Origin: CAZOLI01 sp964580675
Lineage (GTDB): Bacteria; Planctomycetota; MHYJ01; CAYXQY01
Assembly: GCA_964580675.1 (NCBI GenBank)
Contig: CAZOLI010000071.1
Coordinates: 1 to 10,800, forward strand
Direction of reading: 5' to 3'
DNA length: 10,800 bases
The translations under genes and the position numbers were made by a program. Under the pieces are notes generated by a model. It was not told the origin of the DNA. It ran no database searches and saw only the letters and a program-made list of their open reading frames with translations. The first letter of the stretch is position 1. Each line of letters begins with the position of its first letter. This document shows, in pieces, positions 1 through 6,839 of the stretch.

Positions 1-2469
1 ATTGATCTGGACAAGCGAAACTCAACGACCATCACGGCCGTGGAAGGGGGCGGCGAACGGATTGAAGTCAGTGACGCAACGGGCATAACGGAAGGGAGCC
101 GGATTCGAATCACAAATGGGGGAACCACCGAATTTAAAACGGTAACGGAAGTCGGCAACCTGGACGCGGACGGGCAAACCGAAATTCAATTTGAGAACCA
201 GTCCCTGGATCCGGCCCTTGGCGTGGGCGATGGGGTGCATTCCGACAAAGAATCCCTGAAGGACATTGTCCGGTCCATCAACAACGAAGCAGATGACGCC
301 GGTGTGAATGTGTCTCTGTCGATTGACGACGAGAAAAACGGTTTGCTTCTTGAAGACAACACCGGTTCCACGGCAAATGATCTTCGGATCCGGGACGTGG
401 ATGACGGAGACGGAGAAGCCGACCGGGTCGTGCAGGATCTGTTCGGCACGGCCGGGGCGGGGTCACTTGCCGCCATTCAGGTTTCCGCGGACCGGATTGA
501 CGGTACCGACAGGGATCCGCAATACATAAGCACACGTACGAAACTCGCTTCCCTGAACGGTGGCGAGGGAGTGGACAAAGGAAAAATTGAGATCAAGGAC
601 CGGGACGGAACGGCCTTTACCGTGGACCTGCGACAGGATGACGATCGGCACATCCGCGATGTGGTTCGGGAAATTAACCTCGGAGCATCAGGGGCCGGCA
701 GTGATCTGAGGGCGAACGTAAACGGCACCGGGGATGGAATTGTGCTCGAGGATTCCACGGGAAGCAACAAAATACGGGTCCGAAATGTTGGAGGAGCCAC
801 CACGGCCGACGATTTGAACATTGCCGGCGAAGCCCCCGATGGCTCACCTGGCCGTCTGGATGGGTCGTTTGAATTCAACGTGGACGTAACGAGTTCCGAT
901 ACCCTTGAGGACGTGGTCGACAAAATCAACAGCAGTAATGTGCCTCTCTCCGCCAACCTCGTGGATGACGGATCGGGAAACAATCCAATTCGGATTTCGT
1001 TATTGAGTGACCGGAGTGGACTTCCAGGTCGCATTACCACTGATTCCACCGTTCCCGACCTCTCCTTCTCCACCACCGCCCCGGCCAAAGATGCCCGGAT
1101 GCTGTTTGGGACGGATGGGGGGGAGGGGGAACCGGCTCTCTTCGAGCGGTCGGAAAACCGGTTTGATGACATCGTGAAGGGGCTTACAGTAAAACCGCAG
1201 TCCCCGACTTCAGACCCCGTGTCCATCACGGTGGAGCGGGACCTTCAGAAGGTGGTCGACAAGGCCAGTTCCTTCGTCGAACAGTACAACAAAGTGGTCG
1301 AAAGCATTAAAGAAAAAACGAAGTTTTCCCTCGATGAAGATGAGGAAGGACCGCTGGTTGGACGGAATGAAATCCAGAGCACGGAACGGTTACTCGCCAG
1401 CACCATCTCACAGGCGGTGGAGGGCATCCCCTCCTCAAAATTAAACACCGCCGGGGAAGCGGGTTTTTCGCTGAACCAGGACGGCACCCTGTCCCTGGAT
1501 TCGTCTCAGCTTCGGGATCAGCTGGAGACAAATTTCGAACAAACACGGGAATTCTTCACGAAGCAAAAACAGCTCGAACTGGATCTGCCCATTGATCGGT
1601 TAAACAACGGCCGGGGCATTGACACCGGACAGAACGAGGACCTGGAAATTTTCAAGCGAAACGGCGACTCCTTCACCGTTGATGTCAGCTCGGCCAATGA
1701 CGTTTCCGATGTCCTTCGGTTGATCAACACGGATTCGGCGAACGGCGACGACATTAGCATGGACATCGGTGCGGACGGAAGCCGTTTCGTGATTACCAGT
1801 TCTGGACCGGCTCACACGGATGATGTGGATTCGGTGTCCGGTTCCGGATCGGTGCTGGAAGATTCGGCCCTCGGGGGAAAATCGGAGGAAGCCCTCGTCG
1901 GCGCCCGTGTCGAGATGACGTCCGGACCGAACAGCGGCGAGGTCGCAACGGTCGAATCCTTTGACGAGTCCTCAAATGAACTTACGCTGAGCGATCCCAT
2001 CGCCACGAGCGGCGATGATTATCAACTCGAGGCGAAAGTGGGAGCGGCGAACGAGAACGATACCCGGACGGCCTCCACGCTCAGCATCAACAAGCGGGAG
2101 GAACCTGGTGACACAACGGTGAACGGAGGCACAATTAACATTGATAACGATCCCGGTTTTGCTCCGCGGGGTGTACAGAACATGAACACCCTGATTCGCG
2201 ATTCCACCGGCATGCTCACGGGTGCCAAAGAAGGAATTGAGGACGAGATTGAGGGGCTTGAGGAGGAAATTGACGACATTAATGAGGATATTCAGGCGAA
2301 GAAGGATCGACTGACGAAACGATTTGCCAGGCTGGAACAGTTTCTCGCACAGCAACAGCGTTCACTCCAGCGGCTCCAGAGCAGCGCGTCGAGTTTTTCG
2401 AGCGGTGGCTTCGGCGGCGGCGGACTGCAGCAACTTCTCGGCGGGGGCGGTGGGGGAGGTTCCCTGTAA
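1..2469 (+). CDS. fliD: Flagellar hook-associated protein 2 (filament cap), 5'-truncated by window edge
   Basis: FliD caps the growing flagellar filament and helps flagellin subunits fold into place at its tip. The reading frame is open from base 1, so the GTG at 40 is probably not the start and the N-terminal domain lies outside the window. The FliD core is recognisable at 1135-1560: an 'N.FDDIVKGLTV' stretch, then 'VERDLQKVVDKASSFVEQYN', then 'GPLVGRNEIQ' and 'DGTLSLDSSQL'. The C-terminal coiled coil (about 2224-2388, with 'RFARLEQFLAQQQ') is typical of the FliD C-terminus. Four flagellin hook-IN-like modules are visible (about 250-393, 535-822, 862-1020, 1585-1806). Two similar beta-type segments (about 55-237 and 1891-2040) are also present. 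The last IN module and the second beta segment interrupt the core before the coiled coil. The protein has over 820 residues against roughly 450-500 in enteric FliD, is very acidic, and ends in a Gly-rich tail. fliS follows 193 bp downstream, which fits. Confidence 0.9.
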   Translation: MDLDKRNSTTITAVEGGGERIEVSDATGITEGSRIRITNGGTTEFKTVTEVGNLDADGQTEIQFENQSLDPALGVGDGVHSDKESLKDIVRSINNEADDAGVNVSLSIDDEKNGLLLEDNTGSTANDLRIRDVDDGDGEADRVVQDLFGTAGAGSLAAIQVSADRIDGTDRDPQYISTRTKLASLNGGEGVDKGKIEIKDRDGTAFTVDLRQDDDRHIRDVVREINLGASGAGSDLRANVNGTGDGIVLEDSTGSNKIRVRNVGGATTADDLNIAGEAPDGSPGRLDGSFEFNVDVTSSDTLEDVVDKINSSNVPLSANLVDDGSGNNPIRISLLSDRSGLPGRITTDSTVPDLSFSTTAPAKDARMLFGTDGGEGEPALFERSENRFDDIVKGLTVKPQSPTSDPVSITVERDLQKVVDKASSFVEQYNKVVESIKEKTKFSLDEDEEGPLVGRNEIQSTERLLASTISQAVEGIPSSKLNTAGEAGFSLNQDGTLSLDSSQLRDQLETNFEQTREFFTKQKQLELDLPIDRLNNGRGIDTGQNEDLEIFKRNGDSFTVDVSSANDVSDVLRLINTDSANGDDISMDIGADGSRFVITSSGPAHTDDVDSVSGSGSVLEDSALGGKSEEALVGARVEMTSGPNSGEVATVESFDESSNELTLSDPIATSGDDYQLEAKVGAANENDTRTASTLSINKREEPGDTTVNGGTINIDNDPGFAPRGVQNMNTLIRDSTGMLTGAKEGIEDEIEGLEEEIDDINEDIQAKKDRLTKRFARLEQFLAQQQRSLQRLQSSASSFSSGGFGGGGLQQLLGGGGGGGSL

Positions 2470-2472
2470 ACG

Positions 2473-2484
2473 AACGACGTCGTT
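2473..2484. repeat. Perfect 12-bp palindrome just after fliD stop
   Basis: The 12 bases starting three bases after the fliD stop codon read the same on both strands (AACGAC/GTCGTT). A second short stem (GCCGG-ctga-CCGGC, 2490-2503) follows at once. Neither has a downstream T run, so this is not a convincing intrinsic terminator. It could be an mRNA 3'-end structure, a protein-binding site or chance. Confidence 0.3.
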
Positions 2485-2532
2485 GGGCCGCCGGCTGACC
2501 GGCTGTTCGCACACGATAAAGAATCGAATGCG

Positions 2533-2549
2533 ATTATTTCGAAAATAAT
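2533..2549. repeat. 7-bp inverted repeat upstream of fliS (possible operator)
   Basis: ATTATTT (2533-2539) and AAATAAT (2543-2549) form a perfect inverted repeat around a 3-base centre. It lies in an A/T-rich patch about 60 bp upstream of the candidate fliS -10 box. The geometry suits a small dimeric regulator or a cruciform. No regulator can be named from sequence alone. Confidence 0.3.
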
Positions 2550-2587
2550 GAATGGGAACGAAACGAACCGTTTTCCAAAAAGAACAT

Positions 2588-2616
2588 TTTTTGATCAGAG
2601 TACTGTGTCGTATAAT
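2588..2616 (+). promoter_or_regulatory. Candidate sigma70-type promoter for fliS
   Basis: A perfect TATAAT stands at 2611-2616, 47 bp before the fliS start. The -35 region is poor: TTTTTG at 2588-2593 gives a 17-bp spacer, TTTTGA at 2589-2594 gives 16, and the better-looking TTGATC at 2591-2596 leaves only 14. If real, fliS can be transcribed apart from fliD. I see no sigma28 or sigma54 flagellar promoter here. Confidence 0.4.
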
Positions 2617-2662
2617 GTAACCGTGGATCGGCGAATTCAATTACTGGAGACGTAAAAACATC

Positions 2663-3118
2663 ATGGCCCATTCGAACGCCGCACAGAAGTACCTGGAAAC
2701 GGAGGTCAAAACCAAAGGAAAGGAACGTCTGTTGTTGATGCTCTTTGACGGGGCCATCCGGTTTTCCCGTGAAGCGAAGGAGTGCATGGCGGAAAATGAC
2801 ATCGAAGGCGCCCATAATCGGTTAATTCGGGGGCAGCGCATCATGCTTGAGCTGATTGCCGCCCTCGACGAGGATCCGATCCCCGAAGACCTCTACGACA
2901 ACCTCATCGGTCTGTACGATTTCATTTACAACCGACTTGTCGAAGCCAACACGGAACAGGACCCCGAACTCGTTGACGAAGCGCTCGAAATTCTGGAAAT
3001 GATGAAGGAGACCTGGGAGGAGGCGGTTGATCGCATGCAGCAGGAGGAGGACGGCAAGAATCCCGACACCAACCCGGACGGAACCCCCGGGGACTCCTCC
3101 CTTTCCATCAGCGGGTAA
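2663..3118 (+). CDS. fliS: Flagellar secretion chaperone FliS
   Basis: FliS is a small helical cytoplasmic chaperone that binds the C-terminus of flagellin, stops it polymerising early and delivers it to the flagellar export gate. The 151-residue product carries the usual family landmarks in order. These are an N-terminal 'AAQKYLETEV' segment, 'LLLMLFDGAI' (residues 23-32), a middle helix with 'NRLIRGQRIMLEL' and 'LYDFIYNRLVEAN' (84-96). A final helix follows with 'EALEILEMMKETWEEAV'. Family members are usually about 120-140 residues. The extra length is a polar 25-residue tail rich in Asp, Asn, Pro, Gly and Ser, probably disordered. The ATG is the only sensible start, but the nearest GGAG (2646-2649) is 13 bases away, farther than usual for a ribosome site. 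The gene lies directly after fliD, the common fliD-fliS order. Confidence 0.92.
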   Translation: MAHSNAAQKYLETEVKTKGKERLLLMLFDGAIRFSREAKECMAENDIEGAHNRLIRGQRIMLELIAALDEDPIPEDLYDNLIGLYDFIYNRLVEANTEQDPELVDEALEILEMMKETWEEAVDRMQQEEDGKNPDTNPDGTPGDSSLSISG

Positions 3119-3218
3119 AAATCGGATCAACGAAAAATTTCCGCCCTTCATCTCCCCTCCGCCAGTCCCTGCATTTTTCCTCTCGATAGCCCGCATCCGA
3201 TTCTTCCTGACCGGTTGC

Positions 3219-3247
3219 TTGATTTTTTCAGGGAGGGTTGATACGAT
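3219..3247 (+). promoter_or_regulatory. Candidate sigma70-type promoter for metK
   Basis: TTGATT (3219-3224) and TACGAT (3242-3247) are separated by exactly 17 bp, each matching 4 of 6 consensus bases. The -10 box lies 63 bp before the metK ATG. A short inverted repeat, CCTGA (3206-3210) with TCAGG (3228-3232), brackets the -35 box and could be an operator or chance. No SAM-sensing riboswitch core is recognisable in the 3119-3310 leader. Confidence 0.45.
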
Positions 3248-3310
3248 TTTAGCAACTTATCCATTTGCCCTCTCGGCCATTTAGTTTCCACTTCTTGGAT
3301 TACGAGTTCC

Positions 3311-4495
3311 ATGGAAGACCAAAAGCATCTGTTTACCTCCGAATCTGTGTCCGTCGGACATCCGGACAAAATTGCGGATCAAATTTCGGACGCTGTTCTG
3401 GACGCCGTTCTGCGGCAGGATCCAGAGGGTCGTGTTGCCTGTGAAACCTACCTCAAGGGGAACCTTGCGGTTGTGGGAGGAGAAATCACGGCCGACGCGG
3501 ATCTGAACATTCCCGAGATCGTTCGTTCAACGGTGGACGAGATCGGGTATACAAAAAAAGAGTACGGGTTCGATCCGGAGGCCAACATCATCGTGGCCCT
3601 GAACGAACAGTCGGGGGATATCGCCCAGGGCGTTGACCGGGGGGAGGACGAGGAACTCGGTGCGGGGGACATGGGCATCATGTTCGGCTACGCCTGTCGG
3701 GAGACGGAAACGCTTATGCCCATGCCCCTGATGCTTTCCAGGAGGTTGACGGACCGTCTGACGGAGGTGCGTCGGGAGGACGTGGTTTCGTTTCTCCGCC
3801 CGGACGGAAAAGCGCAGGTCACCGTGGAGTATACGGCGGATCAGCAACCGAAGCGGGTGCATACCGTGGTGCTGGCCGCCCAGCACGAACCCGATGTGTC
3901 CCGGGATCAACTTGAAGCAAAATTGCGCGAACACGTGGTCGAAGCCAGTATTGATTCGGCGTTGCTTGACGGGAACACCAATGTGTACATTAACCCGACG
4001 GGGAAATTTGTCGGCGGAGGCCCGGAGGTGGACACGGGCCTGACCGGCCGGAAAACGATCGTGGACACCTACGGCGGCATGGGCAACCACGGCGGCGGCT
4101 GTTTCGCGGGGAAGGACCCGACGAAAGTGGACCGCACAGGAGCCTTTGCGGCCCGTCACGCGGCGAAGAACATTGTGGCGGCGGATCTCGCCAGCCGGTG
4201 TGAGGTGCAGTTGTCCTACGCCATCGGCCGACCCGATCCGGTATCGATTGCCGTTGATTGCTTCGGCACCGCCTCCGTGGAACCCTCCGAACTGGTTCGG
4301 GCATTGGACTCGGTGTTTGATTTTACGCCCGGTGGCATTATCGAACGGTTTGATCTGCGGAGACCAATTTACCTCGCTTCAAACCGGGATGGCCACCTGG
4401 GGTGTGAAAAGGAGGATTACCTCTGGGAGAAGACAGACGCCGTGGAAAAACTCCGGGAGGCGGTCGGGGAAACGGAGGCAATTCCAAAGAAGTAA
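3311..4495 (+). CDS. metK: S-adenosylmethionine synthetase (methionine adenosyltransferase)
   Basis: MetK is a cytosolic enzyme that makes S-adenosylmethionine from methionine and ATP, releasing phosphate and pyrophosphate. The 394-residue length is normal for the bacterial family. Landmarks run in order: 'FTSESVSVGHPDKIADQ' at the N-terminus with the ATP-site GHPDK (residues 16-20), 'GAGDMGIMFGYA' (117-128), 'GGGPEVDTGLTGRKTIVDTY' (235-254) and the P-loop-like 'HGGGCFAGKDPTKVDR' (260-275). 'YAIGRPDPVSI' and 'FDLRRPIYLASNRDGHLG' follow. All expected catalytic segments look intact. Where many family members read 'HGGGAFSGKD', this one has 'HGGGCFAGKD', a mild variation. The start is set by family length; no Shine-Dalgarno sequence precedes it. 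ahcY follows after 139 bp, pairing synthesis of SAM with removal of its by-product. Confidence 0.97.
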   Translation: MEDQKHLFTSESVSVGHPDKIADQISDAVLDAVLRQDPEGRVACETYLKGNLAVVGGEITADADLNIPEIVRSTVDEIGYTKKEYGFDPEANIIVALNEQSGDIAQGVDRGEDEELGAGDMGIMFGYACRETETLMPMPLMLSRRLTDRLTEVRREDVVSFLRPDGKAQVTVEYTADQQPKRVHTVVLAAQHEPDVSRDQLEAKLREHVVEASIDSALLDGNTNVYINPTGKFVGGGPEVDTGLTGRKTIVDTYGGMGNHGGGCFAGKDPTKVDRTGAFAARHAAKNIVAADLASRCEVQLSYAIGRPDPVSIAVDCFGTASVEPSELVRALDSVFDFTPGGIIERFDLRRPIYLASNRDGHLGCEKEDYLWEKTDAVEKLREAVGETEAIPKK

Positions 4496-4530
4496 CGGAA
4501 ATCGGACCGATCCCCGGTTTCGTTCTGGTT

Positions 4531-4547
4531 CGAACAGCCCCTGTTCG
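4531..4547 (+). terminator. 7-bp hairpin after metK, weak terminator candidate
   Basis: CGAACAG (4531-4537) and CTGTTCG (4541-4547) form a perfect 7-bp stem with a CCC loop, 36 bases after the metK stop. What follows is T/C-rich (TTGCTCTCTC), not a clean T run. Termination, attenuation ahead of ahcY or mRNA stabilisation are all possible. Confidence 0.35.
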
Positions 4548-4634
4548 TTGCTCTCTCACGGGCGTATTCAAACCGGATCGGTTCTATGTTTGCCAGAAAT
4601 CCGTTCATTTACACCGTTATTCATACCTTAACCG

Positions 4635-5903
4635 ATGAGCAAAACAAGTGGTGACGTTGCAGATCGAAGTCTGGCTGAAAAAGGCCGCAAGGAGATTGAG
4701 TGGGCGTCCAGTCAGATGGAGGTTCTTGAGGAACTGCGCGAGCGTTTTCGTGAGGAAAAACCCCTTGAAGGAACAAGGATCGGGGGGTGTCTTCACATCA
4801 CGACCGAAACCGCCAACCTCGCCCGGACGCTAAAGGCGGGTGGAGCGGAAGTTCGGCTCTGTGCGTCGAATCCGCTGAGTACTCAGGATTCGGTTGCGGC
4901 GGCGCTTGTGGAAACCTACGGCATCCCGGTGTTCGCCCGGCACGGCGAGGAAAAAGAGGATTATTATTCACATATTCACTCGGTTCTTGACCTCGAACCG
5001 CATCTGACCATCGACGATGGAGCGGACCTCGTGTGGACCCTTCACGATGAGCGGGATGATCTGCTCGACACGATTCGTGCCGGTATGGAAGAAACCACCA
5101 CGGGACTGGTCCGTTTGCGGGCCCTTGCGGATAAGGGGGACCTGAAGTATCCGATGTTTGCGGTCAATGATGCGCATTCGAAGTATCTGTTTGACAACCG
5201 GCACGGAACGGGTCAGTCCTCCCTGGACGGCATTATCCGGGCAACGAACAAACTCATTGCCGGTAGTGTGGTGGTGGTGTCCGGTTACGGCTGGTGCGGC
5301 AGAGGTTTTGCCAACCGGGCCCGTGGCATGGGGGCCCGCGTAATTGTGACGGAAGTCGACCCGCTCCGCGGACTGGAAGCGCACATGGACGGCTTTGAAG
5401 TCGCCCCCATGGACGAGGTGGCGTCCGAAGGAGACATATTCGCCACGTTCACCGGTAATACGTCCGTCATTCGGAAGGAACACTTCGAGGTCATGAAGGA
5501 CGGTGCCATTCTGGCCAACGGGGGTCATTTTAACGTGGAAATCGACCTGGACGGGCTCCGCGAGATGGCCGATACCGTCGAGGAAGGAATTCAGGAAAAC
5601 GTGGACGCATACGGCCTGGACGAAGATCGAACCCTTTACGTCCTTGGCGAAGGCCGTCTGGTGAACCTGTCCTGTGCGGAAGGACACCCGGCCGAAGTGA
5701 TGGACATGAGCTTCGCCACACAGTCGCTGACCGCCCGCCATGCCATGAACGAAAGTATACCGGAGGAACCTGACGTATACCCGGTGCCGGAACAGATTGA
5801 GGAGGAGGTGGCGTCCCTCAAGCTGAAGACACTGGATATCCAGATTGACCGGTTGACCGAGGAACAGAGGAATTATCTGGAAACAGCCAGTGAGGGCACA
5901 TAA
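4635..5903 (+). CDS. ahcY: Adenosylhomocysteinase (S-adenosyl-L-homocysteine hydrolase), short type
   Basis: This enzyme splits S-adenosylhomocysteine, the by-product and inhibitor of methyltransferases, into homocysteine and adenosine, using tightly bound NAD. The 422-residue protein shows 'LHITTETANLARTL' (substrate site, His54), 'DDGADL' (127-132), 'EETTTGLVRL' and 'FAVNDAHSKYLFDN' with the expected Lys183, Asp187 and Asn188. 'GTGQSSLDGIIRATN', the NAD-binding 'GYGWCGRGFANRARGMGA' (217-234), 'VTEVDP' and 'NLSCAEGHPAEVMDMSF' follow. It has the shorter form seen in archaea and Thermotoga (about 405-425 residues). It lacks the roughly 40-residue insertion and the C-terminal Lys/Tyr extension of the longer bacterial and eukaryotic form, and ends '...YLETASEGT'. 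In the 'GHF(D)VEI' motif it has Asn300 (GHFNVEI). The ATG matches family length, though no Shine-Dalgarno is visible. It sits just after metK, its metabolic partner. Confidence 0.96.
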   Translation: MSKTSGDVADRSLAEKGRKEIEWASSQMEVLEELRERFREEKPLEGTRIGGCLHITTETANLARTLKAGGAEVRLCASNPLSTQDSVAAALVETYGIPVFARHGEEKEDYYSHIHSVLDLEPHLTIDDGADLVWTLHDERDDLLDTIRAGMEETTTGLVRLRALADKGDLKYPMFAVNDAHSKYLFDNRHGTGQSSLDGIIRATNKLIAGSVVVVSGYGWCGRGFANRARGMGARVIVTEVDPLRGLEAHMDGFEVAPMDEVASEGDIFATFTGNTSVIRKEHFEVMKDGAILANGGHFNVEIDLDGLREMADTVEEGIQENVDAYGLDEDRTLYVLGEGRLVNLSCAEGHPAEVMDMSFATQSLTARHAMNESIPEEPDVYPVPEQIEEEVASLKLKTLDIQIDRLTEEQRNYLETASEGT

Positions 5904-5980
5904 TCTGTTGAAATCTGTTCGTTTTCGTTCTACGCTAGTTATGTTGTACTCGAACTGATTTATATTTCTTATATTCCTCT

Positions 5981-5985
5981 GGAGG
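5981..5985 (+). promoter_or_regulatory. Ribosome binding site GGAGG, decides start of prepilin gene
   Basis: GGAGG is the strongest Shine-Dalgarno sequence before any gene in the window. It is followed by two consecutive ATG codons at 5989 and 5992. Spacing is 3 bases to the first and 6 to the second, so the second is preferred. Confidence 0.75.
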
Positions 5986-5991
5986 TTCATG

Positions 5992-6579
5992 ATGAATCGA
6001 ACCAAAGGGTTTACACTGATTGAGCTGCTGGTGGTGATTTCCATCATCGGCATCCTGGCAGCCCTGCTGCTTCCCGCCGTTCAGGAGGCGATGAAGCAGG
6101 CCCGGGCCGCAAGCTGTCAGAACAACCTCCGGCAGATCGGCACCTACGCCAAGACGTATCAAACCGATGTTCCCCCGAAGATCCTGCCTCCCCTTGACGG
6201 CGGATCGCCTGCCAACAACTGGGGGGACTTCATCCGAAAGGTCAAAATCGGCGGATCGAAATGGAAGGAGATTACCGACGAACTGTTCATTTGCCCGGTT
6301 CGCGGTGGTGATGCCCCCGGTCCGAACGTGAACCACTACGCCTGGGGCGACGAAAGCAACACGACCTGCTTCCCCGCCGGAAACCTCAGTGACGCCCTTG
6401 CGCCAAGCACCCCGATCGCGGGGGATCAACACACCGCCATTGGTGCGAGCGTTAACAACCACGGTGACCCGGACAGTTCGGAAAACGTCCTTCTGTTCGG
6501 AGGAAGTGTTCAGAACGCGGCGCCGGGAAGTGACCACTGGACGAGTGCTTACGTTGACAAGTGTCTGAAGACGCCGTAA
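5992..6579 (+). CDS. Prepilin-type N-terminal cleavage/methylation protein (type IV pilin/pseudopilin-like)
   Basis: The N-terminus is a class III signal: a short basic leader 'MNRTKG', then 'FTLIELLVVISIIGILAALL'. Prepilin peptidase should cut after Gly6 and methylate Phe7. Glu5 of the mature protein, which orients subunits during assembly, is present. The next about 30 residues continue the amphipathic helix ('AVQEAMKQARAASCQNNLRQIG'), as in type II secretion pseudopilins and planctomycete DUF1559-like proteins. The C-terminal part is short (protein 195 residues) and has 'NNHGDPDSSENVLLFGGSVQ', resembling the H-X9-DG segment of those proteins but with longer spacing and GG instead of DG. 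Four Cys residues are present. It is expected to be anchored in the membrane or built into a pilus-like fibre. It stands alone without pilus assembly genes, 88 bp after ahcY, and ends at a strong terminator. An upstream in-frame ATG at 5989 adds one residue. Confidence 0.85.
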   Translation: MNRTKGFTLIELLVVISIIGILAALLLPAVQEAMKQARAASCQNNLRQIGTYAKTYQTDVPPKILPPLDGGSPANNWGDFIRKVKIGGSKWKEITDELFICPVRGGDAPGPNVNHYAWGDESNTTCFPAGNLSDALAPSTPIAGDQHTAIGASVNNHGDPDSSENVLLFGGSVQNAAPGSDHWTSAYVDKCLKTP

Positions 6580-6630
6580 GTCTGTTTCGTCCGGCATGTT
6601 CTTCCAACAATAACAACTGAAGAATTGATC

Positions 6631-6670
6631 AACGCCCGCCGGTTTGTGCCGGCGGGCGTTTTTTCTTTTT
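6631..6670 (+). terminator. Strong rho-independent terminator after the prepilin-like gene
   Basis: A perfect 12-bp GC-rich stem (AACGCCCGCCGG, 6631-6642, with its complement at 6649-6660) encloses a 6-base loop. It is followed by TTTTCTTTTT, and with the last stem bases the T run begins at 6659. It lies 51 bases after the stop codon and separates the prepilin gene from the exported-protein genes downstream. Confidence 0.93.
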
Positions 6671-6734
6671 GGTACCGCCCCATACGAATTGCTCCCCCCG
6701 TAAAGAGGAGCCGGTGGCACGGTATTCGGTACAG

Positions 6735-6763
6735 TTGAAATTTCCGTCCGATTATCTCATACT
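6735..6763 (+). promoter_or_regulatory. Candidate sigma70-type promoter for the 6840-8393 gene
   Basis: TTGAAA (6735-6740, 5 of 6 matches) and CATACT (6758-6763, 4 of 6) are spaced by 17 bp, with the -10 box 76 bp before the start codon. The preceding terminator means this gene needs its own promoter somewhere in 6671-6839. Beyond this candidate and a solitary TGGCACG at 6715 I see no other signal there. Confidence 0.4.
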
Positions 6764-6839
6764 TGAGGCTGAATCTGACGGAACGCAGTTCCGCCCGGAA
6801 CGAGTCGATTGTATCCGTGAATGACTGATAGGGGTTCAA

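Noticed and set aside
477..1229. A 250-codon minus-strand open frame opposite fliD
   Set aside because: Ser/Arg/Pro-rich composition typical of the antisense of an Asp/Gly-rich gene, with no domain and complete overlap with fliD.
3119..3310. SAM riboswitch ahead of metK (and SAH riboswitch at 4496-4634)
   Set aside because: Neither leader shows the conserved core sequences of the classes I know. Short inverted repeats alone do not support a call.
4968..6053. A 361-codon open frame on the minus strand opposite ahcY
   Set aside because: It is antisense to a clear ahcY gene along most of its length, has no recognisable family and reads as a shadow of the coding strand's base bias.
6715..6730. 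Sigma54-type promoter (TGGCACG at 6715, and TGGCAC at 10180)
   Set aside because: Both have the -24 half but lack the essential GC at the -12 position at correct spacing.
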